Source of the DNA: Lindgomyces ingoldianus
Taxonomy: Eukaryota; Ascomycota; Dothideomycetes; Pleosporales; Lindgomycetaceae
Direction of reading: 5' to 3'
Length of the DNA: 64,000 nt
NCBI RefSeq assembly: GCF_010093535.1
Contig: NW_022985192.1
Span: 665,369-729,368, forward strand
Below the pieces are notes generated by a model. The model did not search any database and was not told the DNA's origin. It saw nothing but the letters and a program-made list of their open reading frames with translations. The position numbers were made by a program, and so were the translations under genes. Shown here in pieces: positions 1-10,378 of this stretch (positions are counted from its first letter, which is position 1; each line of letters starts with the position of its first letter).

Positions 1-159
1 GGTTCGACCGAGCACACCCTGGATCGTCCCTATAATCACCGAGAACGTCACTATGCTTGGAGCCATCCCACTTACGTCAGTGCGAATACGTATATGTTTA
101 ACGCCTACGGCCCGTTTAACAGAGCTTCAACGGCGGGGGCGAACAGTCTGGCGAGATAA
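1..159 (+). CDS. C-terminal end of a gene cut by the window edge (unidentified)
   Basis: Frame 1 is open from the first base to a TAA at 157-159, giving 52 residues with no start codon inside the window. The sequence has ordinary coding-like composition and an aromatic stretch (HYAWSHPTYVSANTYMF). It could be the last exon of a plus-strand gene lying to the left. I do not recognise the family. A chance open frame of this length is possible, so the call is tentative. Confidence 0.35.
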   Translation, partial: GSTEHTLDRPYNHRERHYAWSHPTYVSANTYMFNAYGPFNRASTAGANSLAR

Positions 160-776
160 ATTCTTACGGTGAGTTTCCCGTTGTTTGTATTGCAGATGTA
201 GAAGACGCTAGGGATAGGAGGGCGGCGAGTTTGTTAGGATTTTGTACAGTCGCGATGGCGCCGATTCCGTGGGTGGTTTGGAGTGGGGACCTTGGCTTTG
301 GGGGAGGAGTAGGTATGAGAGGGAGGAGCAAGTCAGAGGAAACGACTTGAAAGTTCGACAGTGAAATATATGAGAAGAAGGATATAGAGAAGCGTTGATG
401 TTCGAAGGACTTGAAAATTCGACAGTGAAAAATATGAGAAGAAGAATATAGAGAAGCGATGATGTTCAAAGGAGGGCTTTTGCGTTGTTTGTCTTGAATT
501 GAAAGGTGGTAGGTAGGAAAGGACTAGGACTAAGTAGCAGGCCTCATATTTCCATCGTCTGATAACTTGCTGAGAGGAGTCTGGTTGCGAGGAGCCACTT
601 CGGCTGCAGGATAATGCCCAAAAAGATAGAGTCTTGTTGCTCGTTGGTGGTACCAAAAAACTATCAGGCTTAGGGAAACCGAATTTCGCCAAGCCCGCCA
701 CCAGTTCTCACTCACACAACTCCACCACCAATTGATTGCAACAAAACTGCAAAAATAATAAATAAATAGAGAAGTC
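160..776. other. No gene seen
   Basis: No convincing coding region. The stretch holds a 64-bp tandem duplication at 345-472 and then leads into the 3' side of the minus-strand tRNA gene. Open frames here are low-complexity Ser/Phe-rich readings of the duplicated segment. Confidence 0.5.
345..472. repeat. Two-copy 64-bp tandem duplication
   Basis: Positions 345-408 and 409-472 are near-identical copies with a period of exactly 64 bases. Each begins ACTTGAAA and ends with TTC(G/A)AAGG. About six positions differ, mostly G to A or T to A, so it is not brand new. Confidence 0.85.
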
Positions 777-876
777 GGGCCTGACCGGGATTCGAACCCG
801 GGGCCTGTCACATACAGCTGCTCGGCAGCCAGGCAAGAATCCCGAAGCGACAATCATACCACTAGACCATCAGGCC
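777..876 (-). tRNA. tRNA-Pro (anticodon CGG) with a 28-nt intron
   Basis: The minus strand folds as a tRNA: acceptor stem GGCCTGA/TCAGGCC (870-876 with 778-784), a D-arm with GTCTAGTGGTATGAT, anticodon stem GTCGC/GTGAC, and a T-arm with the GGTTCGAATCC box. The loop TTCGGG.T puts CGG at 842-844. An intron of 28 nt lies at 813-840, one base 3' of the anticodon, the normal position for eukaryotic nuclear tRNA introns. It decodes CCG proline codons. The discriminator base would be C (position 777). Confidence 0.93.
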
Positions 877-877
877 G

Positions 878-1222
878 ATTCAATGAATTTAATAACTTTT
901 TAGGATTGGATATAATATATTGCTCTACAAACAAAGATTGGGAACTTAATCAAGCTCATGTAGACTGTTCGGCAGTGTAGAAGCGCTGACTCTTTATTGT
1001 GGAACATCTGCCTACTTCTCAGGTAATCTTGCCTGAAGAAGAATACCTTGCAGGATCCTTGATAGGTTTTCTAATTGTTGAACAGCTAGTCACAATAACG
1101 TCTCTAATTTTGATGCCCCAACGAGAGTTTTAGAAATTTAGGAGGCTTCCCACTGAGCCAAGTAAGCCTGATAAGCCCACCATACGTGTTTCTCTGCGCA
1201 GAAACATTTAGCACACCCGTCT
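878..1222. other. No gene seen
   Basis: AT-leaning spacer between the tRNA-Pro gene and its decayed partial copy. No open frame, repeat or RNA structure that I can support. Confidence 0.5.
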
Positions 1223-1269
1223 GGCAAGAAAAACCTGAGGCGACAATGATTCCAATGAACCATCAGGCC
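1223..1269 (-). pseudogene. Decayed 5' half of an intron-containing tRNA-Pro
   Basis: On the minus strand this segment begins with the same acceptor half GGCCTGATGGT as the intact tRNA-Pro. It keeps the ATTGTCGC anticodon stem and part of the intron (TTCTTGCC). The 3' half is missing and several D-arm bases differ. It lies about 350 bp from the intact gene in the same orientation. Since it retains intron sequence, it derives from the gene or an unspliced transcript rather than from mature tRNA. Confidence 0.65.
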
Positions 1270-2151
1270 GAACGAGCATTCGTGGAACGTTGCGGAAGGT
1301 TCCGGTCGGTTCGAGGCAGTGGAGAGCCGGACTCAGGCACAAGACAAGCAGAGAGCCTCGGTGTCCGACATCGCACACGTCAATTCCCATTGACAGTTGT
1401 GCCAAATCTGGCGCTCAACAAATTCGTTCGGCACACCGACTTATCGCGATCGATGACAGGCACTGGACCAGACAGGATCGCCTCGTCTGCTTCACTATCT
1501 TCGCATACAATGACCCCAAAACACTGCTAAGGACTGCCAGAGCGTCGAGTCCCGTTTCCCTACGCCCGCCGAGCGTGCCCAGCTGCCTCACACGAGTATT
1601 AAAAGTGCGGGGAAGGGATTCAGATGAGCAGATGGTTTCGTGCTGCTCAGGCCATCTGGGATTAGTGGCTGATTCGTTTTGTGGGAAGCTATTGGTGCGT
1701 GTTCACCCGCTCACCCTGAAGCAGTCTAGGCCCTCTGTCTCGAGCGGCATGTTGAGCGGCCCAAGCTCCCACATGGTGATGCTGCTCGAGGCTTGTTTAA
1801 GGAGACTGCCCTGCATCCGCATCTCGTCGCTGACCGGGTTGCCGAATGGATATTTTCGAATTATTTCTGGACTATCCATTGACATAACTCTTGTATTTGT
1901 TGACCGCCTTGGGTCTGGAGTGCGAGCTCTTCCGAACTCCTCTCCCTCATCCCCCAGACGAACATCTCACCTACTTTCCCCGACACTCCTGCACTTAACC
2001 CCGAAGACGTCGTAACACCCCCCTCGAAACACCCCTCAGGACCATCTGACCTATTTAACTGCTTTAATTCCCTCAAAGCTCACTTCTTTCGCTCTTCTTC
2101 GCGCTCTTCAATAATTCCACTTCAATATAAATATATCACACTCCTGTAATC
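1270..2151. other. Promoter-side spacer, no gene seen
   Basis: A long open frame (about 1290-2015, plus strand) begins without ATG and has no family resemblance. It reads as a chance frame. The last 100 bases before 2152 are pyrimidine-rich with a TATAAATATATC segment near 2126, typical of a fungal promoter/leader for the SAP-domain gene. Confidence 0.5.
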
Positions 2152-3027
2152 ATGGCCGCTTCAAGAGCCTCGTCACGCGCTCTCAAGCACCTCGCCGCTA
2201 GCAGCAGACAGCAGACGCGTAGCCTTTCTATGACGGGCCCGGCTACGTTCTCGTCGCTGCTTACCTCCGAACGACCTGCAGTACACCTTCCCCGGGATAT
2301 TGCTGGCCTCCAGGCCGAATGCCAGAAGCGCAATCTCCCCACGACTGGATCAAAGGCTGAGGTCAGTCGGGCCCCTATATGCTTACCAATTCCTGTCACT
2401 ACCACCATCCTGGCTCCTCCAATTGAGAAGATTCGCGCTGACAAGAATTCCTGATTAGCTCACGGATCGCTTAACTGCCAACGACCTCACCAATGTCCGC
2501 ACCTTCAGCACCGCAGTCCAGGACTCACGACGGCCGATTGTGGAAACCGCGGATGCTGGAAGTCCCGTCCGGCACTTCAATACTAGTCGAGCACTCAAGG
2601 CCGTGAATGACAGCTCTACAATCGACTTTGCCTTTTTCCCCGATTACGACCCAGATACGAAGGATGCACCTATCATCCGGGTTCCAATACTGCCGAATGT
2701 ATCGACGAAGTCATATGCTGCCGAGGAGGTTGACGAGCCGGTAAGCCACAACTCCTTCTTCCAAGGGAATGGAATTAATACTAATTCGAGTGCTTTTTGT
2801 AGGTCATGCTCCCTACCATCCATACTGTTGCGGCCGACGGAACCCACATCCATGCCCCGGCCGCCATGTCCGAAGTCTCCGACAACAACTCCGTCGATTT
2901 CCAGGGAATGGCGGCAAAAGTCGCGAGTAAGTTTGGCAAGCCCGTGGAGCAGCAGGCGAGCATGGCCAAGGAGCTGTGGGGCGGCTTAATGGATGATCTC
3001 CTTGGCCCCAAAGGTTCCAAAGCCTAG
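2152..3027 (+). CDS. SAP-domain mitochondrial protein (AIM34-like)
   Basis: Three exons: 2152-2361, 2459-2740, 2803-3027, with GT..AG introns (GTCAGT donor, then GTAAGC with CTAAT branch point), giving 238 aa. The N-terminus is Arg/Ser/Ala-rich with no acidic residues in the first 35, as in a mitochondrial presequence. Residues about 48-82 form a SAP motif (DIAGLQAECQKRNLPTTGSK, then LTDRLTAND after the intron), a helix-extension-helix that usually binds nucleic acid. The rest is unknown, with a C-terminal amphipathic segment. Yeast Aim34 is a mitochondrial SAP protein; orthology is my inference and not tested. It is convergent with the downstream carrier gene. Confidence 0.85.
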
Positions 3028-3738
3028 ATTCTATCATAGCCATAATTCAGGTATTGTCGGTCCATCTCGATTGTCATGGGCTTGAGGAGGGACCCCGATA
3101 CCTTGGGACATTTTCTAGCCCGCGTAGGAACGAGCGGAGCGGTTGAAGGCGTTACTTTGTTCGAGATCTTCAGCATGATGTCTTTTTGGGGTGTTTTGGG
3201 AGGACCGGTCCGGCTTGAAGTGCTCGAGCTTATGAGACACGAATTCCATTTCAGCTTTCTAAAACTTTCTTGAAGTTGCTTTTCTTCTTCATCAATTCCT
3301 CCTCCTGTTTGTTGATCGTCTTCCTGACTTCCTCCACCGGAATCTATCTGATGCCTGTGATCCGGAAACCTCGCTTTATACATCGCAGCTACCGAGAAGC
3401 GGCCGAAAGAGAGAATAGGGATAAACGGCCGTGGAGTAACAAATTGGCCCTTGCTTGTAATTTGAACAAGGGAATAAACAGTCCCCTTTCAGTGCGTTCA
3501 TGCCTCCTCAATTATCAAGCACAACCAACTGCATATTTAAACGACAGGCTGAATCTATCCGCCGGGAAATGCAGAACCTCCTGTCTGCCTTATATGATTC
3601 AATGCTATGCCAGTGTAGCCCAAAGCCCCCATAGATTACACAAAGCGCCTATTCCGACTAACACCATGCCCAATGCTCAGCTAGATCGCGGGTAAGAAAA
3701 CTCCCGAGATAAAAGCACCGAAGAAGCCGCTGCCGCCC
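3028..3738. other. Convergent 3' spacer, no gene seen
   Basis: Lies between the ends of the SAP-domain gene (plus) and the mitochondrial carrier (minus). Open frames here show no family signature and are likely 3' UTR. Confidence 0.55.
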
Positions 3739-5214
3739 CTAGAAGTCGTTCTCATGAAGCAACTCCTCGTCAACCGTCAATTGGTTGACGCGCTTCTTGG
3801 AAAACTCAAACGCCGAAAAGAAAATGGCATTTACAACGCAGGATCGACTCATGGATACCCCGAGGCCTGGAGGGGATGATTAGCATTCTGAAGTGTAAGG
3901 GGAGGAGGCGCAACGACTCCTTACCGCGATACATTCGTGGGTTGAAGAACTGGATCTTTGGCCGGTTGGCTTTGTCTTTGCCGCTGATCAGACAATTTCG
4001 CTGGTAGATGCTCTTGGCGGTATCAATGGGGAAGATCTAAATTCTGAGATGAGCAAGGATCCTTCGCGTAAGGTTGTTTTCAAGGTAGTCTATAGACTTA
4101 CACATGCCCAGCTGACAAGCCCACACAAGCCACCAGCAATAACGACAGCCAAAGGAGTGGTTGGGGAGGCCCCACGAGCGTTGGCGAGGAGTTGCTTTGC
4201 ACTTTCGTAGGTAACGAAGTAGATGCCAGTTCCGATGGTGTCACGAACTATTACGAGTTAGCTATTGGCCAAAAAGGAGCGGCTGTGGCGGCACGGCCAA
4301 CTCACGCATATGCAAATGAAATCCCGAGTAAAGACCCATGTAACCTCTGTGCTGAATTAACTTCTGCGCTGTACGAAAGGTTCCCAGATTCTGATAGCTC
4401 TTTCGCACTGCATCATTCTTGTGGTCGCTATCCTTGGTATCAGCCATCAGAACAGAGATTTGGGCGCTCAGTTTCGTCAGCTCAAAAGGACCTTTGTTGA
4501 CATCAGTATCAATGTTTCCTTCAGCTATTTGCGTGATTCCTTACATGCAATGGTAGTTATGACAGCTCCAGCCGTGGCACCCGCGAGCCCAAAACATGCG
4601 ATCGTCGATAAGGTAGGTAGCGCATCTCTGGTATTTGCAATGACGAGGGGAGAACTGCCAGTAGCCCGATAGATCCACTCGTCCAACGCATATTTGGACT
4701 TCTGGTAGATGGAGAACGAAACCGTGCGTACGAGAGTAATGCTTGCTAGGGGAGACCAAACGCCTGATTACATCGTATCAGCATGAATGCGGGCTCAATA
4801 GGGGGTGTTCAGCACGTACCACGCCAGAATCCATGAAAGCCTTCTGTCCTGTATGTCTGGCGGACGCAGTCGGAGAAAGAGTGGAATTTATAGCTGGCCG
4901 AGGTTAGTGACATGGGCGGACGGAAGAGGGACAGGACATACGCTTGCAGGCGAGTTTTCACAGAATCAAGGGGATACTGGAAGCTCTCAGTGACTGCACA
5001 GTGCGAGCGGAATTCCTGGGGAGTGTAGTGTACTCACGGCGACAAACGTAGAGAGCAGACTGCTCGAGCTGGCAGCTACCTCTGTCCGATACCTCTTGGT
5101 CCATCGCTTCGCCTGCTCGCTCCTCAGCAGTGCTCGTGAAACCTCTTGCACATCCCGCGGGCTCCTGTTGTTGTCCTGGGCTATGCCAACTCCTTCATCA
5201 ACCCTCTCAGGCAT
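3739..5214 (-). CDS. Mitochondrial carrier (SLC25) family protein
   Basis: Splicing eight exons (5038-5214, 4942-4976, 4820-4893, 4545-4763, 4306-4491, 4102-4247, 3925-4036, 3739-3866) with GT..AG introns gives one 358-aa frame. All three carrier repeats show the helix-1 signature: YPLDSVKTRLQA in repeat 1, CPFELTKLSAQI in repeat 2 and FPIDTAKSIYQR in repeat 3. Each repeat also has the matching helix-2 type motif (GFWRGV, GLYSGF, GLGVSM). Such proteins exchange metabolites across the inner mitochondrial membrane. The substrate cannot be read from sequence: repeat 2 has E instead of the usual D, and repeat 3 lacks the common K/R-x-R ending. The start at 5214 is the first ATG with good coding continuity. 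Confidence 0.92.
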
Positions 5215-6591
5215 ACTGGCTATCGCTAGCTGTTGAAGACGGTGACGTCTTCAAGGCAATCGCGATGCGGCCAGTAGCCGGACAAGCTCCATCAAGTCTG
5301 CGAGCACTCCCTGGGCTTATTATTTCTGCGTCTCCTCTGTGGGAGCTGGAGGGCCGGTGGGGTGATTTGGAGGGGGGTAGGACGACAATGGCTTGAGGTT
5401 GGCGCGCTGGGCGATTGGGAAGCGTGGTGATGAAATGGTGGGGTTGAGGAGCTGCTCTGTGCAACCACTGCCAAAACGGTCTAACAGCGCTTGCTGGAAT
5501 TAGCTAGCGGCGGCAAACGATCTTCACACTGGACCGCAGAAAGCTGCTCGAGGGGATGTGGCCAGAGGGATTGATGCACACTCAGCCATCAAGATGCGGT
5601 CGTAGGCGCGACTTGTGGCCACGGTCACGCCGCCCAAGCAATGGCAGCCGCGACGGCCCGCCGCAGAGCCACGGCAGCCTCACGAGAGCACCTCCTCAAA
5701 GCATCAGGGTGCACACTGCAGTACACTCAGGAGTACAGGCACACATGTACAAGACGCAGCCGTCACCTGAAGAATACCATGCGTCGGAAAGCGGTAGCTG
5801 CACAGTGCGGGGAAGCTTCGAAGACGGCATGTGAAGGGCTTCGAAGCCACCACCCACGACGGATGACGATGCAGCTGCCGCGAATCAGACCCCTGTAAAA
5901 ACAGACCTCAATTACGGCTTGTTTTATCTGGTTCGTTGATCCTGCTGGACTAGACGCACCAGTTCGTATTCATGACCATGGCCAGGAATCGAAGTAAACC
6001 AGGTCTACTTGCTGCATGTATGTACATACTGCTTGTATATACGGATGTACTGCATGTATACTACAGAGCTGGTTCCTGGCAAACGCTCCTCCTCGATACA
6101 GGCAAACAAGTCACAAAGACCATACCGTTTATGAGATCGAGGATTATAAGCATTGGGGATGCTTGGTGCAGGGGAGCCAGGCATGCAGACTGCTAGGCTC
6201 TCCAGTGGTCCGCAATTGTTTGATGGGTGTTCTGCACAAGGGAGGGGCGCCTGTCTCCTCCAAAATAATGGACTGCAAGCGAATGTCCCCTCGTGCACAC
6301 CCACCATTCGGCGTAATATATGGTTCATCTTGCATAGTAAGCAAACAAAGGGGGGCGTCGAAACACGGTCCATCGAAATCCCAACGTCCTGACGCATCTC
6401 CGTACTGCAGGTTACAAAAGCCATGCGAGAATCGACCGAAACGATGGTCTTTTGAGAGAGCGCCTGCTGCAAAGATCCTATAGCCCTGAATAGTTAAATA
6501 TCTCCAAGGACTTCCAAAGGTAAGAAAGCCGCATTTCAGAATTGTACAAACCAGAACTCCAAGCTTTTCACCAACCACCATCTCGTCGAGG
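5215..6591. other. Intergenic, no gene seen
   Basis: About 1.4 kb upstream of the carrier gene and downstream of the small membrane-protein gene. Overlapping open frames on both strands around 6000-6700 lack introns, domain signals or protein-like composition. I read them as UTR and promoter DNA. Confidence 0.5.
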
Positions 6592-7085
6592 TCATTCGTT
6601 CTTCCCCATGAATTTCCGCAGTTCGCTTTCCTCACTGGATCTCCCTGGCTTTCCTGCTGTGCCTTCAACACTTTTCTTCTTTTCCTTCTTCTCCCCGCTA
6701 ACATCCGAAATCAAAGCCTCCTTGAAGGTGTTCCGGTCGTTCTCCACCCTTTCTAATTGCCCATGTCGCCTTAAGCTCTCATTATGCCAGCTGATCTGGC
6801 CGCCGTCTGCCTCGCGATGCTTCTTCGCGTTCAATTTCGCCGCCCGTATAGAAGTTCGCGCGTAAACGAAGAGCAATCCGGCCATCGTGAAGGCCGCCAA
6901 TGGAGCCATAATAGTCTAACAGAGGGATTAGTGATCGAGCAACACAAGTCAAGGCAAACCGTGCTTACGCGCCCATTTATGATTCCTTTACCGCGCGTGA
7001 GCCGCGCTGACGCCGAGCCCGACATAGGCTTGGATATTTCATTCAACCCATCCGCACCCTTGGGCATAGACAACCTCCCACCCAT
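6592..7085 (-). CDS. Small single-TM fungal protein (DUF4748-type)
   Basis: Two exons (6969-7085 and 6592-6915) joined by a 53-nt GTAAGC..TTAG intron give 146 aa. A hydrophobic segment just after the junction (MAPLAAFTMAGLLFVYARTS) is a single membrane span. It is followed by a basic stretch (RAAKLNAKKHREADGG), a WHNESLRRHG motif and a charged Lys/Glu/Ser-rich tail. The pattern matches small conserved fungal proteins I remember as DUF4748, probably organelle-membrane anchored; that name was not checked. It is divergent from the glutathione reductase gene, sharing a 637-bp upstream region. Confidence 0.8.
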
Positions 7086-7722
7086 TTTTAGGGTATCAGG
7101 TCTGATCGAGATATCAATGCAAGACTAGCGCTGATTTACGCAGCGCTGCGCCTGAACCAAGCGGTGAGGCCGACGCTCGGTGACGGTCGTTGTCCTGTGG
7201 CACGAATGGGGGGGTATCCGTGGTGGGGAGCTGTGGACCGGTTCACGGGTTTGGGATAAGTGGGCGGTGGCAGTCGCCGCTGTGCATCGCGAGCAGGCTT
7301 ATTACAAGTCCAGCACTCGTCAATTGGACAAAACTGATGATGGAAACAGCGATGTGGAATCACGATGGGGCTGGGGATATTTGAAAATGAGGTAAATTGA
7401 GATCCGGAGTCGGCTTGTTCGGAACGGGCTAGCATGCCCTTGTGCTTTGGCCAGAAACTTCGTTCATTTTCAGATTCCGTCATCACTGGCCTGCAAAACT
7501 TGACAATTCCATGCTCACCGTCTCTACCGCCCAACGCCCGTCGCGGAAACTTGCAGCCCGGCCTTTTGGGCCATCCTATGTGCTGGCATTCGCTCTCTTG
7601 GGGCAACACTTACCCCTGTTCCAGCACTCGCGATTACTAACTCCCGAGCTTCCACACCTTGTCCGTTTTTTGTCCTTGCGTCACTATTTAAATAGCTACA
7701 AGGCCCGGACGCTGCTGCCTTC
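7086..7722. promoter_or_regulatory. Shared divergent promoter region
   Basis: This 637-bp region separates two divergently transcribed genes: the small membrane protein (minus) and glutathione reductase (plus). Nothing else coding is evident. A TATTTAAATAG sequence at about 7685-7695, some 30 bp before the reductase ATG, is a TATA-like element. I could not pick out a confident stress-factor site by eye. Confidence 0.5.
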
Positions 7723-9503
7723 ATGAGTAGGCTGTTTGTTTATAGACTTCAGAGCCTTGCGCCTAGTGTTTCCTTCACTGTCCTGGTTTCCCATAGCCTT
7801 GTCTTCACTTCCAAAGGAACCCTAGCTGCTGCTCCCCTCACAGCCTGTTCTCGCCAAATCTCAACCTCACCACCCTGTATGGCTCCCATCCCCAAGGAAT
7901 GTGACTACCTAGTCATAGGCATCGGTAGCGGAGGAATAGCCTCTGCCAGACGAGCGGCCAAATATGGCGCCAAGGTCATTGCCGTGGAATCAAGACGTAT
8001 GGGTGGTACTTGCGTAAACGTAGGATGTGTACCAAAAAAGGTGACCTGGAATGCCGCTGCAATATCGGAGACCTTCAAGGACGCGAAAGCCTATGGATTC
8101 GGCGGATACGACACGCCCTCATTCGATTGGCCATACTTCAAGAAGAAGCGAGATGCATACGTGAAGAGATTAAACGGAATCTATGAGAATAATTTGAACA
8201 GGGACAAAATTGAACATATGAAAGGAAGGGCAAAGTTTGTGACAGAGAATGAGGTTGAGGTGGCGCTAGAGAGCGGAGGAACTCAGAGAGTCAAAGCTAA
8301 GAACATCCTCATCGCAACCGGCGGACGACCCAAGATCCCAGATTTCCCTGGGAAAGAGCTCTGCATCGACAGCGATGGATTCTTCGACCTCGAAACTTTA
8401 CCAAAGAGCATTGCTTCGAGCGGCGCCGGTTATATCGGTGTTGAGATGTCCGGCATGCTCCACGCACTCGGCAGCAAGGTCCACTTCTTTATCCGTGGCC
8501 AGAAGCTTCTCAGGAGCTTTGACCCTATGATTCAGGATGTCGTGACGAAAGAGTACGAACGACAAGGCATCAGTCTGCATAAGGGCTCGCAAATCACTAA
8601 GGTGGAAGACATCGGGAATGGCCTCAAGCGGGTGACATACCAAGAAACCGAAAGCAAAAAGGAGTCAACAGTTGAAGTCGAAGTTGTACTCTTCGCCGTT
8701 GGCCGTTCCCCTGAGGTTGAGGATCTCCATATCAAAGAGCTTGGCATCAAACTAAATGAGAAGAACCATATTGTAACCGATGACTACCAGAACACCAGCA
8801 CTCCAAACATCTATGCAATCGGCGACGTCTGCGACCGGGGCTTCGAACTCACGCCAGTGGCCATTGCTGCAGGTCGACGACTCTCAGATCGGCTCTTTGG
8901 TGGCAAAAAGAACTCGCATCTTGACTACAGTAATATCCCCTCAGTCGTATTTTCCCACCCTGAAATCGGCTCAATTGGCCTCACCGAGCCCCAAGCAAGG
9001 GAGAAGTATGGCGACAAAGTCAAGGTCTACAAGACGGAGTTTACCGGCATGTACTATGCGATGATGGACCAAGAAGACAAGGGCCCAACAGCCTACAAGA
9101 TCATCTGCGTAGGCGACGAAGAGAAAGTAGTCGGTCTGCACATTCTCGGAACAGGTAGTTCCGAAATCCTCCAGGGATTTGGTGTTGCGGTTAAGATGGG
9201 CGCTACAAAGCAAGACTTCGATAATTGCGTGGTACGTCATAAACGCATTCTTTTACCAGGTCAACATAGTCCAGCCCCCTCATTCCCACCCATATAGCAC
9301 TCCCCCACATCCTAACCCTAGCATACGGCTCAAAACGGACATGCATTTGTGGGGAAGCGAACAGAATGCTAATTCGGACATTTGCCACAGGCTATTCACC
9401 CCGTTTCGGCTGAGGAATTGGTACGTTTAACCCGGAGCCCCTGTTGTTTACTTCCTATTTCGGAAATGCTAATGAGCCACCGCTATAGGTCACCATGACA
9501 TAG
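7723..9503 (+). CDS. GLR1: Glutathione reductase (NADPH)
   Basis: Reduces glutathione disulfide with NADPH through FAD. Exons are 7723-9231, 9391-9420 and 9489-9503, giving 517 aa. The FAD motif is VIGIGSGG at about 64-71. The redox pair is C97/C102 in GGTCVNVGCVPKK. The NADPH fold shows GAGYIGVEMSG, and the second FAD motif is YAIGDVCDRG. The conserved active-site His is restored only by splicing in exon 2 (AIHPVSAEE). The last exon codes four residues and stop. The first 52 residues look like a mitochondrial presequence, and a second ATG at 7879 starts exactly where cytosolic enzymes begin (MAPIPKECDYLVIG). Dual mitochondrial/cytosolic forms from two starts are known for yeast GLR1 and are likely here. 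Confidence 0.96.
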
Positions 9504-9815
9504 AACCCCTCTCGGGACACGTTTTACCCGTGCGTAGTTCATAGATTACCGATTCGTAGAATTTATCTGCAGCACATGTATGAGCGCTCGCTTGCAGCTG
9601 GCTGTCCCCCCACCGCATATGCATCACAGTTTTTGTGCTCGTTTTTTGGTGCCGTTTTCGTGCAGCTTCGCTAACGTGCTCGGACACCCGCCCCCACAAT
9701 GCAAAAAGTGGATACTTTTCATGGGGCAAGGTAAAGCGCAAGGATTTTTTTGCAGCGGCCTTTGAGTCGGCGAACCGGCATTTACTCGGCCTCTGGATTG
9801 CCGGGAATGTATCTT

Positions 9816-9839
9816 GGTGTGGTGTGGTGTGGTGTGGTG
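9816..9839. repeat. GGTGT pentanucleotide repeat
   Basis: Four perfect GGTGT units followed by a partial fifth. Confidence 0.85.
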
Positions 9840-10042
9840 GGAAGTGTATGGGGTGATGATGGACCGGTCAAGGAGGGAAGGCTGATTCACTTCATTTCAA
9901 TATGAATTCGGCCCTTTTTGTATTTCAAATCATTCTCTCCTCCTGGAGCTGGTACGTAAATTCTCCAAAAAATATGTCAATCCCTATCGTACAAGACAAG
10001 TCGCCCCGAAAGAGGCGACGCTTGCTAATCATGGCGGTCGTT

Positions 10043-10069
10043 GCGTGATTCGCGTGATTCGCGTGATTC
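10043..10069. repeat. Three tandem 9-mers (GCGTGATTC)
   Basis: The 9-base unit GCGTGATTC occurs three times head to tail without mismatch. Confidence 0.85.
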
Positions 10070-10378
10070 AAGCCCTTCCACCCAATAATTGCTCCCAACC
10101 ACCTAACTACCCTAGATAGGTTCCATATGCCATGTCATACCTTCCAAAAAATGCTACGATATCCGCCCCAGGCCGTTTACGAGATTCCCGTTCCTATCGC
10201 CCGAGTCCAGGTAGTTTTCTATGTCCTGGCTTTGTTCCATTCCTAGATTCCAGCGCCTCGCCTTTTTGAAGATCATTAATTTCTTTGCGCCGTGGCAGGC
10301 CTCGACAAGGCTGTGCATACCTCATTCGCGCCGAAAGAGTGCAAGTGCAAGCTATTTTTAAGTTCTTCTAGAATACAT

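Larger units (their letters stand above)
9504..10378. other. Convergent spacer with short tandem repeats
   Basis: No gene seen. It lies between the glutathione reductase end (plus) and the transcription factor end (minus) and holds two small microsatellite-like repeats at 9816-9839 and 10043-10069. Confidence 0.55.

Noticed and set aside
1290..2015. Plus-strand open frame of 241 codons as a gene
   Set aside because: It begins at a non-ATG codon, overlaps the tRNA half-copy flank, has no family resemblance and runs through what looks like promoter DNA of the SAP-domain gene.
6005..6704. Overlapping open frames of 155-186 codons on both strands
   Set aside because: They shadow each other, contain Cys/Pro/Arg-rich chance translation and show no domain or splice support.
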